A stretch of 64,000 bases of DNA from Kosakonia sp. BYX6 (GCF_038449125.1 NZ_CP151800.1:716406-780405), one strand, 5' to 3'; positions 8,141-17,110 are shown, counted from the stretch's first letter. The notes: a model not told the origin generated them from the sequence alone. Translations and numbers: made by a program.

Positions 8141-9288
8141 TGTCCGAAATACTCTACAGCGAAGCGGGGAGCACGCTCACCCCGGCCTTTATGCTGAAAC
8201 TCGAAAGCAAAGATATCACTGGCAATATCAGCGCCCGTCTCATCAGCCTGACGATGACCGATAACCGGGGTTTTCAAGCCGACCAGCTCGACCTTGAGCT
8301 CAATGACGCCGACGGGCTGGTCGTGCTGCCGGTGCGCGGGGCAGTGCTTACGCTCTGGCTGGGGTGGAAAGGTTCGGCGCTCATCAACAAAGGGCGTTTC
8401 ACGGTCGATGAGGTGGAGCACCGGGGCGCGCCGGATACAGTAACCATCCGCGCCCGTAGTGCTGATTTTCGTGGCACGCTGAATTCCCGCCGGGAAGAGT
8501 CCTGGCATGATAAAACCCTCGGCATGATTATCGAGGCGATAGCAGCGCGTAACAAACTTGAGTCGGCTGTCGCGCCGGAACTTGCCCGGATTGTTATTCC
8601 GCATATCGACCAGTCGCAGGAGTCCGACGCCAAATTCCTGACGCGGCTGGCTGACAGGAACGGCGGCGAGGTATCCGTCAAGGCGGGTAAGTTGCTGTTT
8701 CTCCAGGCCGGTAAAGGGCTCACTGCCAGCGGTAAGCCCATCCCGCAGGTCACGATCACCCGTGCTGACGGCGACCGGCATCAATTTGCGATTGCTGACC
8801 GTGGGGCTTACACCGGCGTTACGGCGCAATGGCTGCATACCAAAGACCCGAAGCCAAAAAAGGTGAAGGTAAAGCGTAAGCCAAAGGTTCAGCACCTGCG
8901 CGCATTGCAACACCCGAAAGCCAAAGCGAAAAAGAAAGAGGCTAAAGTACCGGAAGCCCGCGAGGGTGAGTACATGGTCGGTGAGGCTGATAACGTATTC
9001 GCTCTTACCACGGTTTACGCCACAAAAGCCCAGGCAATGCGGGCGGCTAAAGCGAAATGGGACAAGTTGCAGCGCGGCGTAGCTGAGTTTTCAATCAGCC
9101 TGGCGCTGGGGCGGGCTGACCTCTACCCCGAAACGCCAGTCGCGGTGTCTGGGTTTAAAAGCATTATTGACGAGCAGACGTGGATCATCACTAAAGTGAC
9201 TCATGCGTTAAGTAATAATGGCTATACGACGGGATTAGAGCTTGAGGTGAGGCTTATTGATGTCGAATATGAGGCCGGAGATGATTAG
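8140..9288 (+). CDS. D: Baseplate hub protein D (P2 gpD, late control D family)
   Basis: A 382-residue hub component at the end of the tail tube, related to lambda gpV/T4 gp27-type hubs. The family is recognisable from PAFMLKLESKDITGNISARL, the LTMTDNRGFQADQLDLELND stretch and the C-terminal region about TWIITKVTHALSNNGY. Residues about 241-275 form a lysine-rich insert (KPKKVKVKRKPK), longer than I would expect for the family. D is normally the last tail gene before ogr; here 2.86 kb of other DNA separates them. Confidence 0.93.
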   Translation: MSEILYSEAGSTLTPAFMLKLESKDITGNISARLISLTMTDNRGFQADQLDLELNDADGLVVLPVRGAVLTLWLGWKGSALINKGRFTVDEVEHRGAPDTVTIRARSADFRGTLNSRREESWHDKTLGMIIEAIAARNKLESAVAPELARIVIPHIDQSQESDAKFLTRLADRNGGEVSVKAGKLLFLQAGKGLTASGKPIPQVTITRADGDRHQFAIADRGAYTGVTAQWLHTKDPKPKKVKVKRKPKVQHLRALQHPKAKAKKKEAKVPEAREGEYMVGEADNVFALTTVYATKAQAMRAAKAKWDKLQRGVAEFSISLALGRADLYPETPVAVSGFKSIIDEQTWIITKVTHALSNNGYTTGLELEVRLIDVEYEAGDD

Positions 9289-9580
9289 AATTACATTCAT
9301 GATGCGAATTGTTTATTTCTCAACATGGCATATTGGGCTATACCACACGTTCATTTGAGGTATTTTATCAGGTGTGGCTCTTGCCAGCTATGTGCCAGAT
9401 ATAGTCATTCACACCCTGATAGTTACACTTTTAAGTGATTCAGGGTATGCGCTTATTGGTTACGAATATTGTGTTAGCCAACTGGGAGCTGTTCAGCGTT
9501 AACGGGAGTCGTGATAGATATTACTTCAACTATCAATGCACATTCTAGAGCCTTGCTTTGACAAGGCTCCTTCAAATAAC
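9289..9580. other. Left flank of cargo insert, with hairpin at 9548-9569
   Basis: Begins right after the D stop. I see no gene in it. A perfect 8-bp stem (GAGCCTTG / CAAGGCTC, loop CTTTGA) at 9548-9569 lies 11 bases past the end of the minus-strand gene and may end its transcript; there is no strong T-run on either strand, so the terminator role is uncertain. Base composition drops sharply here against D. Confidence 0.45.
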
Positions 9581-10522
9581 TCATATGGATTTATGAGTCT
9601 TTAGGATAAAGTCATCATATTTTTTAGGTAGAATGGCGACCTCCCCCCAGCATAGGTCAGTCGGAGTCCAATAACCTGTTCCAACACTTCGGATGATTGA
9701 GTAGAAGACAATTACTCTTCCAACTATTCTTTCTTTGGTCCACCCCCTATCCGCAGCAACTTCATTCTTAACTTTTACTCGGAAATCCTGTAGGTTGGAT
9801 TTATTAGTAATGTGTAGCCAAATGGTATTATGACTTGCCCAAACGTTTACATCAGTAATTATACCAAAATAGAATGATGGCGTGCTTACTTCATCTTTTA
9901 TAAGATTGACATCTTTTAGAGCATCGCAAAAGAGAAATCTTGAAACTGTATTGTCGTCTTTTACCAAAACTATTTCTCTATGATAATTTTTCAGAAAATT
10001 AACAACTAAGGCTTGAACACTGGAAACTTTACTTGGAAGTCTAAATTCCTGACCCTTGTGCCTTGCTACAGGTAGATCAACTGGCCTTCCGTTAGCATCT
10101 TCAAAATGCGTTTCTGCCGGATCTTCTTCACCATCCCAATCTGCTCTAGGATTATTTTCTGGCTTTGCCTGCATGAATCCAGTTAATACTATAAACTCTT
10201 CATCTTCAATCGCTTTTTTAGCGTCCTCTTCAGTAGCATAGGCTCTTCCAACAACTGGACCACTACGTAAATTGCAAGGAGGATGATTGTCATTTAAAAC
10301 ATGACGAAAATAAGCTTCTGTTCCATTACTTAGAGTGGTTCTGTTTTCATCGCAGGGGACTCTAATTATACTTTCATAGCATTGAGGGCAGTATAATTTG
10401 TTCATCATGAGATCTTCATACTCCAATGCAGTAACAGGAGTTTGTACTAGCAAAGGTATAGGGTCTCTTTCTCTAACCCAATGAGGATCGTAAAATGCAA
10501 AAACAAGCCTTCTTGAAGACAT
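9581..10522 (-). CDS. Unknown 313-residue protein with CoiA-like Cys/His cluster, D-ogr cargo
   Basis: I do not recognise a named family. Residues 45-83 contain a likely metal site: Cys45-Pro-Gln-Cys48, Tyr-Phe-Arg-His74, His80, Cys83; the C-P-x-C ... F-x-H order resembles the N-terminal motif of CoiA-like proteins. A charged, acidic linker (about 95-150) follows. Residues about 215-300 alternate beta-type strands (FYFGIITDV, TIWLHITN, FRVKVK, VGRVIVFYSIIR, CWGEVAIL), which could be an OB-like barrel; this is inference. No transmembrane segment is seen. It is AT-rich against the prophage tail genes and divergent from the TIR gene 623 bases away. A nucleic-acid-binding or regulatory role in a defence module fits but is unproven. 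Confidence 0.7.
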   Translation of the reverse strand: MSSRRLVFAFYDPHWVRERDPIPLLVQTPVTALEYEDLMMNKLYCPQCYESIIRVPCDENRTTLSNGTEAYFRHVLNDNHPPCNLRSGPVVGRAYATEEDAKKAIEDEEFIVLTGFMQAKPENNPRADWDGEEDPAETHFEDANGRPVDLPVARHKGQEFRLPSKVSSVQALVVNFLKNYHREIVLVKDDNTVSRFLFCDALKDVNLIKDEVSTPSFYFGIITDVNVWASHNTIWLHITNKSNLQDFRVKVKNEVAADRGWTKERIVGRVIVFYSIIRSVGTGYWTPTDLCWGEVAILPKKYDDFILKTHKSI

Positions 10523-11145
10523 AGAAATCCCTCCTATATTTTCGAGTAATTAAAGGTGGTTTGACTTAAGTTACTGAATAGCTAATCAGGATAGTGCTCC
10601 TCTTTTGACTATATCTTGTGGGACAAAGCGTTGAGGGTGTTTCCTCTTTCTGCCCGCGTTACATTGGACTTACGATGTGTTGGCTTACACAATTGCCAAA
10701 TATTAATAAATGACAAGTGTAGCGGCATAGAGTGCAGCTATCTAGGATGACTGCGCCCTCAGCACGCAAATGAGATATAATCCACGCAGTTGCTTGATCT
10801 TTCGTAACAACACTACACTATACCCAATAAACTTCAAGATGCAGGATGAAGATGCTCAAACAAGTTATAGCTACTGTGAACTTGCATTTATCCAATTAAA
10901 TTTCTAACTCTATTATTAGTCATGCCCGCTTTTCGCTCAAGGCTGCCTGTTGGCATTCGTTAGATTAATTTGTGCCAGAAGCGGATTGTGACTCTTGATC
11001 ATATTGAATTTAAACAACTAAAACAGGATAGAAGGCATTCCTCACATTTTATAGAAAGTTTTTTCCTTATTATTCGCCTTGTCAGAATACGCCAGTTGTT
11101 TAACCTTTTCTTTGAAAATGCCATTTAAAACGGGAGAATGAATTT
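10523..11145. other. 623-bp divergent intergenic region of the cargo insert
   Basis: No open frame of convincing quality on either strand. It must hold the promoters of both divergent cargo genes. AT-rich blocks lie near 10,690 and 11,030-11,100. A segment at 10,819-10,850 (ACCCAATAAACTTCAAGATG) looks like the dispersed repeats seen in enterobacterial intergenic DNA. The length is unusual for a compact phage and leaves room for a small RNA or operator array, but I see no definite structure. Confidence 0.4.
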
Positions 11146-11850
11146 ATGGCTAGATGTACAGCGCCAGTACGCGGGCATAGCTCCGAAGCAGCAGCAGCAG
11201 CCTGTCCGGCATGCCGACATCGCAGTAGTTACCGCAGCAACTACCGCTATGGTAGTTATGACTCGTCCTACTCTTCGTCGGGCAATACTGGGGGAGGCTA
11301 TGGAGCTAGTGGCGGTAGGTCTAGCAGCAGTTCAAGACCACGTTGGTCGAAAGCTGGTTCGACTGTGTCTTACACACCCGCCCAAGTACAATCCCTCATG
11401 CCAATCCGACAAACTGTGGAGACTCGAGCAGCGGAGCAGCCCGATCTTCGTGACGTTTTCCTATGCCACGCGTGGGATGACCGGCAGGGGGTAGCCAAAG
11501 AATTACACGATTTACTCGAGGCTGCTGGCGTCAAAGTCTGGTTTAGCGAGAAAGATCTTGGGCTTGGAGTTCCTATGATGCGTGCCATAGACAAAGGCTT
11601 AGCGAACTCGCGAATCGGATTAGTATTGGTGACCCCTGCGCTACTTAACCGCCTCCCTAAAGAAGGCGTAGCTGATAAGGAGCTTTCAGCGTTATTGGCG
11701 GGTAACCAGCTAGTTCCAATTGTACATAATACGACGTATGGCGCTCTACGTAATGTTAGCCCTTTACTCGCTTCACGAAGCGGTTTAGACACTGGCGAAG
11801 ATTCAATGGAAGTTGTCGCGACAAAGATCGCTGAGCTTGTCGCCGTTTAA
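11146..11850 (+). CDS. TIR-domain protein with N-terminal Cys/His cluster, candidate phage-defence NADase
   Basis: A 234-residue protein in three parts. Residues 1-25 carry Cys4, His11, Cys20-Pro-Ala-Cys23 and His25, a possible small zinc site. Residues 26-75 are a low-complexity Ser/Gly/Tyr/Arg linker (SNYRYGSYDSSYSSSG). Residues 102-234 are a TIR domain: DVFLCHAWDD (strand A and box 1), then VKVWFSEKDLGLG, then IGLVLVTPALL, with ADKELSALL carrying Glu179 at the usual place of the catalytic glutamate of NAD-cleaving bacterial TIRs. ATG at 11146 is chosen because GGGAGA lies about 8 bases upstream. Bacterial TIR proteins in phage cargo are often NADases that kill infected cells; that role here is inference. 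No adjacent ThsA, Argonaute or NTPase partner is present. Confidence 0.85.
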   Translation: MARCTAPVRGHSSEAAAAACPACRHRSSYRSNYRYGSYDSSYSSSGNTGGGYGASGGRSSSSSRPRWSKAGSTVSYTPAQVQSLMPIRQTVETRAAEQPDLRDVFLCHAWDDRQGVAKELHDLLEAAGVKVWFSEKDLGLGVPMMRAIDKGLANSRIGLVLVTPALLNRLPKEGVADKELSALLAGNQLVPIVHNTTYGALRNVSPLLASRSGLDTGEDSMEVVATKIAELVAV

Positions 11851-12147
11851 CTCAGTTATCAGGGTAGTCATAAGATTCTTTGGCAGTGGTCTGAAGAATG
11901 TACGCTTACACTTGTTAAGGGGATTGTTTAAGGCAGTCCCTATTCGCTAATTGATAGTCCGCTTCGCTAATAACCGGTGAATGCTTCTGCACTGTTAACC
12001 ATTAAAAACAGTCCGGCTAGATAATCATATCAAGCATCTTAGGTGGTACGCCTAGAATGCCATTCTATCTAAGTGCATAAATTTATATTTTCAATAAGTG
12101 AATAAAAAGATATCATAAATTCACATTTAGTGAAAATCGGGTGAGCT
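11851..12147. other. Right flank of cargo insert and ogr promoter region
   Basis: No gene is seen. The last 70 bases are very AT-rich (TTTATATTTTCAATAAG, AAAAAGATATCATAAATTC) and should contain the ogr promoter. A GGGTGAG ribosome site lies just ahead of the ogr ATG. The boundary between cargo and phage backbone probably lies between 11,870 and 12,070 but cannot be fixed from one sequence. Confidence 0.4.
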
Positions 12148-12366
12148 ATGTTTCATTGTCCAAAATGCAAGCATGCGGCGCATGCGCGTACCAGTCGCTA
12201 CCTAAGCGAGAACACCAAAGAACGCTATCACCAATGCACTAACATCAATTGCAGTTGTACCTTTGTGACGATGGAGTCGATAGAGCGTTATATCGTGACA
12301 CCCGGAAAAATTGACCCTGCGCCACCGCACCCAACCCAGACCGGACAGCGCCAGTTATGGATGTAA
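12148..12366 (+). CDS. ogr: Late gene activator Ogr/Delta (zinc finger)
   Basis: A 72-residue transcription activator that lets RNA polymerase start P2-type late operons. It begins MFHCPKCKHAAHARTSRY, as in P2 Ogr and P4 Delta. Zinc ligands of the family are visible: Cys4, Cys7, Cys30 and Cys35 (C-x2-C, 22 residues, C-x4-C). In P2 it lies right after D and next to attP; here it follows the cargo insert and lies 143 bases before the tRNA end. It is intact, so late gene control may still work. Confidence 0.95.
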   Translation: MFHCPKCKHAAHARTSRYLSENTKERYHQCTNINCSCTFVTMESIERYIVTPGKIDPAPPHPTQTGQRQLWM

Positions 12367-12370
12367 AATT

Positions 12371-12392
12371 ACCCGCCTTGAGCGGGTTTTTT
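12371..12392 (+). terminator. Rho-independent terminator of ogr
   Basis: Stem CCCGC/GCGGG with loop CTTGA, followed by six T. It begins 5 bases after the ogr stop. Confidence 0.85.
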
Positions 12393-12454
12393 ATGGCCTT
12401 TTCTGGTGTGAGCTAAAAATCCACCGCCATTTTATCGCCACTCTGAAAATTAGA

Positions 12455-12481
12455 AACAAAAAAGCCACCGCGAACGGTGGC
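12455..12481 (-). terminator. Terminator of the tRNA-Ile2 transcript
   Basis: Perfect stem GCCACCG/CGGTGGC with loop CGAA at 12464-12481. On the minus strand it is followed by a T-rich run (the A-run at 12457-12463). It lies just past the 3' end of the tRNA. Confidence 0.8.
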
Positions 12482-12509
12482 ATAACTTGATGATACTACA
12501 AAGGAAATC

Positions 12510-12585
12510 TGGTGGCCCCTGTTGGGTTTGAACCAACGACCAAGCGATTATGAGTCGCCTGCTCTAACCACTGAGCTAAGGGGCC
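12510..12585 (-). tRNA. ileX: tRNA-Ile2 (anticodon CAU, lysidine type)
   Basis: The 76-nt minus-strand sequence folds as a full cloverleaf: acceptor GGCCCCU/AGGGGCC, D-arm GCUC/GAGC, anticodon loop CUCAUAA, T-loop UUCAAAC, encoded CCA. Position next to mug and sequence match ileX of E. coli, an isoleucine tRNA that reads AUA after lysidine modification by TilS. The 3' end faces the P2-like prophage, and ogr, which adjoins attP in P2, is the nearest phage gene. The tRNA 3' half is therefore the likely core of the attachment site. Its T-stem (GUUGG/CCAAC) differs from the E. coli sequence I recall, which could reflect the phage-borne half. Confidence 0.95.
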
Positions 12586-12711
12586 GTGGCCGGGAATTAT
12601 AAAGTAACTTACCCCTGCAATCCAGCATGAATCGCCCGGCTGTTGTTTTTATAAACAACGCATTTTCAATCTCTTATACTTGAGTTTATCGCTATCGATC
12701 GGGAGTTAAAC

Positions 12712-13218
12712 ATGATCCACGATATTCTGGCACCGGGCTTGCGAGTGGTGTTTTGTGGTATCAATCCGGGGAAATCTTCTGCTCACACGGGGTTTCACTT
12801 TGCTCATCCGGGTAACCGTTTCTGGAAAGTGATTCATCAGGCTGGCTTTACTGATCAACAACTGCGCCCGGAAGATGAGCGTCATCTGCTGGATACGCGC
12901 TGTGGCATCACCATGCTGGTGGAGCGTCCAACGGTGCAGGCGGCAGAAGTCGGGTTGCATGAGTTACGTTCCGGGGGCAGGGAACTCATTAAAAAGATAG
13001 AAGAGCACCAGCCTGCTGCGCTGGCGATCCTCGGCAAGCAAGCATTTGAACAGGCTTTCAGCGTACGGGGCGTGAAGTGGGGCAAACAGCATATGGCCAT
13101 CGGCGTGACGCAGATTTGGGTGCTGCCCAACCCCAGCGGCTTAAACCGCGCGACGCTGGATAAGCTGGTTGAAGCTTACCGGGAACTGGATGAGGCGCTG
13201 GTATCGCGCGGTCTGTAG
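12712..13218 (+). CDS. mug: G/U mismatch-specific DNA glycosylase Mug
   Basis: A 168-residue enzyme that removes uracil and ethenocytosine opposite guanine in double-stranded DNA. The catalytic loop FCGINPG (residues 14-20) and the later LPNPSGLNR motif are those of the Mug/TDG family, and the length equals E. coli Mug. ATG follows GGGAGTTAAAC. It converges on rpoD with a shared terminator between the two. Confidence 0.97.
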   Translation: MIHDILAPGLRVVFCGINPGKSSAHTGFHFAHPGNRFWKVIHQAGFTDQQLRPEDERHLLDTRCGITMLVERPTVQAAEVGLHELRSGGRELIKKIEEHQPAALAILGKQAFEQAFSVRGVKWGKQHMAIGVTQIWVLPNPSGLNRATLDKLVEAYRELDEALVSRGL

Positions 13219-13237
13219 ATAAACAGCGGCCAAAAAA

Positions 13238-13263
13238 AAGCTCCCAAGAGGGAGCTTTTCGTT
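13238..13263. terminator. Bidirectional terminator between mug and rpoD
   Basis: Perfect 8-bp stem AAGCTCCC/GGGAGCTT with loop AAGA. It has an A-run on its left and a T-rich tail on its right, so it can stop both the mug and the rpoD transcripts. Confidence 0.88.
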
Positions 13264-13278
13264 TTAATGGCGTGACGA

Positions 13279-15123
13279 TTAATCGTCGAGGAAGCTACGC
13301 AGCACTTCAGAACGGCTCGGATGGCGCAGTTTACGCAGCGCCTTCGCTTCGATCTGACGGATACGTTCGCGAGTAACATCGAACTGTTTACCCACTTCTT
13401 CCAGTGTGTGATCGGTGTTCATATCAATACCGAAACGCATACGCAGGACTTTCGCTTCACGCGCGGTCAGGCCGGCCAGAACGTCGTGCGTTGCTGCTCG
13501 CAGGCTCTCGGTGGTTGCAGAGTCCAGCGGCAGTTCGAGGGTGGTATCCTCGATAAAATCGCCCAGATGTGAATCTTCATCATCACCAATCGGTGTTTCC
13601 ATGGAGATTGGCTCTTTGGCGATTTTCAGCACTTTACGAATCTTATCTTCCGGCATCAGCATACGCTCAGCCAGCTCTTCCGGCGTCGGCTCACGCCCCA
13701 TTTCCTGCAGCATCTGGCGAGAAATACGGTTGAGCTTGTTGATTGTCTCAATCATATGCACCGGAATACGGATGGTGCGCGCCTGATCCGCGATGGAGCG
13801 GGTGATCGCCTGACGGATCCACCAGGTTGCGTAGGTGGAGAATTTGTAACCACGGCGGTATTCGAACTTATCTACCGCTTTCATCAGACCGATGTTGCCT
13901 TCCTGAATCAGATCGAGGAATTGCAGACCACGGTTGGTGTATTTCTTGGCGATAGAAATAACCAGACGCAAGTTCGCTTCCACCATCTCTTTCTTCGCAC
14001 GACGCGCTTTCGCTTCGCCGATAGACATACGACGGTTTATATCTTTAACCTGCTCAATGGTCAGGCCGGTTTCTTCTTCGATCTGCTGCAACTTCATCAG
14101 GCCGCGTTTAACTTCTTCCGCTACATCGTTCAGCTTTTCAGACCATGGTTTGTTCATGGCCAGCGCGGCGTTGAACCAGGTTTCGCTGGTTTCATTGCCG
14201 GTAAACAGCGTAATGAAGTTTTTCTTCGGCATTTTGCACTGTTCAACGCACAGTTTCATGATGATGCGTTCTTGGGTACGCACACGGTCCATCATGACGC
14301 GCATGCTGTTAACCAGGTAATCGAACTGCTTCGGTACCAGACGGAATTGCTTGAAGACTTCAGACAGCTTGAGGATCTCTTCCTGCGCGGCAGCGTGGCT
14401 GCGTCCTTTGGCTTTGATCGTGTCGCGAGTCAATTCGTACTGCGTACGCAGTTCGCCGAATTTTTCACGCGCCAGCTCAGGATCGATGCTGTTGTCATCG
14501 TCGCTGTCATCATCGCTGTCGTCTTCTTCTTCATCTTCCTCATCGTCCATCTCTTCGCTGGAGAGTTCAGAACCGACGTGGGTGGCCGTCGGTGCCATAT
14601 CTTCTTCAGCGTTAGGATCTACAAAGCCGGTGATCAAATCGGACAGGCGAGCTTGTTCAGCTTCAACGCGGTCATATTGTTCCAGCAAATAGGTGATCGC
14701 TTCCGGGTACTCGGCGACAGAGCACTGAACCTGGTTAATCCCGTCTTCAATACGTTTGGCGATGTCGATTTCGCCTTCACGGGTCAGCAGTTCAACGGTG
14801 CCCATTTCGCGCATGTACATGCGCACCGGGTCGGTAGTACGTCCGATTTCAGACTCAACGCTGGAAAGCACCTGCGCAGCAGCTTCTTCCGCGTCTTCGT
14901 CTGTGTTGTTGGAGTTTTCAGCCAGCAACAGATCATCGGCATCGGGTGCTTCTTCCATCACCTGGATGCCCATGTCGTTGATCATTTGGATGATGTCTTC
15001 GATCTGATCGGAGTCGACGATATCTTCCGGCAGATGGTCATTGACCTCGGCATAGGTCAGATAGCCTTGCTCCTTACCACGGGTGACAAGTAGCTTCAGC
15101 TGTGACTGCGGGTTTTGCTCCAT
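13279..15123 (-). CDS. rpoD: RNA polymerase sigma-70 factor RpoD
   Basis: The 614-residue housekeeping sigma factor. Region 1.1 spans about residues 1-80, followed by the non-conserved region with a strongly acidic stretch near residue 195-220 (Asp/Glu/Ser-rich). Region 2 contains [18 protein letters not shown] for -10 recognition and melting. Region 4 ends with the helix-turn-helix [20 protein letters not shown] for -35 recognition. It is one residue longer than E. coli RpoD. It is the last gene of the rpsU-dnaG-rpoD operon. The gap to dnaG is 157 bases, where E. coli has an RNase processing site. Confidence 0.99.
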   Translation of the reverse strand: MEQNPQSQLKLLVTRGKEQGYLTYAEVNDHLPEDIVDSDQIEDIIQMINDMGIQVMEEAPDADDLLLAENSNNTDEDAEEAAAQVLSSVESEIGRTTDPVRMYMREMGTVELLTREGEIDIAKRIEDGINQVQCSVAEYPEAITYLLEQYDRVEAEQARLSDLITGFVDPNAEEDMAPTATHVGSELSSEEMDDEEDEEEDDSDDDSDDDNSIDPELAREKFGELRTQYELTRDTIKAKGRSHAAAQEEILKLSEVFKQFRLVPKQFDYLVNSMRVMMDRVRTQERIIMKLCVEQCKMPKKNFITLFTGNETSETWFNAALAMNKPWSEKLNDVAEEVKRGLMKLQQIEEETGLTIEQVKDINRRMSIGEAKARRAKKEMVEANLRLVISIAKKYTNRGLQFLDLIQEGNIGLMKAVDKFEYRRGYKFSTYATWWIRQAITRSIADQARTIRIPVHMIETINKLNRISRQMLQEMGREPTPEELAERMLMPEDKIRKVLKIAKEPISMETPIGDDEDSHLGDFIEDTTLELPLDSATTESLRAATHDVLAGLTAREAKVLRMRFGIDMNTDHTLEEVGKQFDVTRERIRQIEAKALRKLRHPSRSEVLRSFLDD

Positions 15124-15280
15124 AAGACGGTATCCACACTTAAATTCATGAGGGTTGGTGTCGGTTAGCGAAATAAACCGCCAACATTTAACGCGAGGGT
15201 ATATTTATATTTTTGCCGCTGACCCTCATCGCGGCTGTCGGGATCTACCCGATCGGTTATCGGCACTTAAGCCGTTGAAT

Positions 15281-17026
15281 TTACTTTTTCGCCAGTTCCT
15301 GGTTTAACTGCCAGAGCTCCCGGCGTTCTTCGCTGCTTAAACCGTGTGTGCGATCACGAGCTATCAACTCTTCTTGTCGCCGTTCAAGCATCGAATCAAA
15401 CATATGATTGAGCGCGTCGGTAAACGTTTTTTCAGCGATGTCCTTATCTGCTATATCGTCCCATGTCGACAGTTTTTCAAGGGTTGCGGCCTCATTTGTG
15501 CCGCGATAATGTTCCAAAAGTTGCCCAGTTGTCAGACCTGGCTGTGCCAAACAAGTGTTGACCAGTTCTGCAAATAAGCCAAGCCCGGCTAATCTGGATT
15601 GATCTAACCCTGCAAGCGGCGGAACCTTTGGCGCCAGTTCCGGGTTTTGGATCAATAACCCTATCAGTATACGCATGGTTGTGCGTTTTAGCTGGGGCGC
15701 GGGGCGCGTCGAGGCGCTTTCCACCTGCTTTGGCATTAAACGATCAAGTTGTGCATCGTCGAAAATGCCAATTTTGTTCCCCAACAACTGTCGTAACTGG
15801 ATACGTAGTGTCTCACCCGGCACCTGGTTGATTAATGGCAACGCCAGCGCGGCAAGCTGTGTTGTCCCATCCGGGGTGGTTAAGTCCGCCTGCGGCAAAA
15901 GGCTGTTAAACAAAAACGTGGAGAGCGGCTGAGCCTGCTCCATCCGCGCTTCGAACGCCTCTTTACCCTCTTTACGCACTAGCGTATCGGGATCTTCACC
16001 ATCCGGCAGGAACATAAAGCGCAGCTGGCGACCATCGCTCATATAAGGCAGCGCCGTTTCCAGTGCTCGCCATGCGGCTTCACGGCCTGCACGGTCGCCG
16101 TCATAACAACAGATGACGTTTTTCGTCACCCTGAATAGCAGCTGAATGTGATCCGCCGTGGTTGATGTGCCCAGCGACGCGACCGCATAGTTGATGCCGT
16201 ATTGCGCCAGCGCCACCACGTCCATATAACCTTCGACGACAAGCAACCGCTGCGGCTCATCGTTGTCCTGCTGTGCTTCATAAAGGCCATACAACTGGCG
16301 GCCTTTATGAAAAATATCGGTTTCCGGGGAGTTCAGGTATTTGGGGGTATCGTTGCCCAGCACGCGCCCACCAAAACCAATCACCCGGCCACGCTTGTCG
16401 CGAATAGGGAACATAACCCGCTCGCGGAAGCGATCGTAACTGCGTCCTTGATCGTTTGTGACCAGCATGCCTGCATCGATCAGTGACTTGCGGTTTTCGC
16501 TGTTGTTGCCAAAACGTTTTAACACGTTGTCCCAGCCGGGAGGGGCATAACCAATCGCGAATCGCGTGATAATGTCACTGCTCAAACCGCGCCTGGAGAG
16601 GTACTCTCTTGCAGGTTCTGCGGCTGAATTTTTCAGAGATTGCTGATAAAAAGCGTTCAGCCCGTCCATCAATTGATAGAGTGTTTGCCGTTGGTGGCGC
16701 TCTATCAGGCTGGGTCCGCTGCCTGCTTCGAACGGCACTTCCAGGTTATGCATCGCCGCTAACTCTTCGACGCTTTCCACGAACTCGAGCTTGTCGTAGT
16801 TCATTAAAAAGTCGAGAGCGTTACCGTGCGCGCCACAACCAAAGCAGTGGTAAAACTGTTTTTCACCATTCACGGTGAAAGAGGGGGTTTTTTCGTTATG
16901 GAATGGACAGCACGCGTGGTAGTTCTTGCCCTGCTTTTTCAGCTTTACACGCGCGTCGATGAGATCGACGATGTCGGTGCGCGCCAGCAGGTCATTGATA
17001 AAAACACGTGGGATTCGTCCAGCCAT
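15281..17026 (-). CDS. dnaG: DNA primase DnaG
   Basis: A 581-residue primase that makes RNA primers at the replication fork. The zinc site is Cys40, His43, Cys61, Cys64 (CPFH ... CFGC). The TOPRIM catalytic motifs are VVEGYMDV (about residue 263-270) and CYDGDRAG. The C-terminal domain that binds DnaB helicase ends in WQLNQELAKK. The length matches E. coli. It is transcribed with rpsU and rpoD; a terminator just upstream of the gene keeps its level low. Confidence 0.99.
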   Translation of the reverse strand: MAGRIPRVFINDLLARTDIVDLIDARVKLKKQGKNYHACCPFHNEKTPSFTVNGEKQFYHCFGCGAHGNALDFLMNYDKLEFVESVEELAAMHNLEVPFEAGSGPSLIERHQRQTLYQLMDGLNAFYQQSLKNSAAEPAREYLSRRGLSSDIITRFAIGYAPPGWDNVLKRFGNNSENRKSLIDAGMLVTNDQGRSYDRFRERVMFPIRDKRGRVIGFGGRVLGNDTPKYLNSPETDIFHKGRQLYGLYEAQQDNDEPQRLLVVEGYMDVVALAQYGINYAVASLGTSTTADHIQLLFRVTKNVICCYDGDRAGREAAWRALETALPYMSDGRQLRFMFLPDGEDPDTLVRKEGKEAFEARMEQAQPLSTFLFNSLLPQADLTTPDGTTQLAALALPLINQVPGETLRIQLRQLLGNKIGIFDDAQLDRLMPKQVESASTRPAPQLKRTTMRILIGLLIQNPELAPKVPPLAGLDQSRLAGLGLFAELVNTCLAQPGLTTGQLLEHYRGTNEAATLEKLSTWDDIADKDIAEKTFTDALNHMFDSMLERRQEELIARDRTHGLSSEERRELWQLNQELAKK

Positions 17027-17110
17027 AGGCCCCGTTTTGATCTTTTATAACTGTTGTTTTCCAGGCCAGCGCAATGCGGCTTAAAATCCAAAAGTTATAT
17101 CAGGTTATAA

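Noticed and set aside
10819-10850. Dispersed-repeat-like segment in the cargo gap
   Set aside because: Only one copy is in the window and no palindrome is clear, so a repeat cannot be called.
11138-11494. 118-residue open frame overlapping the TIR gene
   Set aside because: It overlaps the TIR frame, has no recognisable pattern, and its start is too close to the ribosome site that fits ATG at 11146.
13756-15093. 445-codon open frame opposite rpoD
   Set aside because: Antisense shadow of a conserved gene; composition is the complement of RpoD codons and there is no ribosome site.
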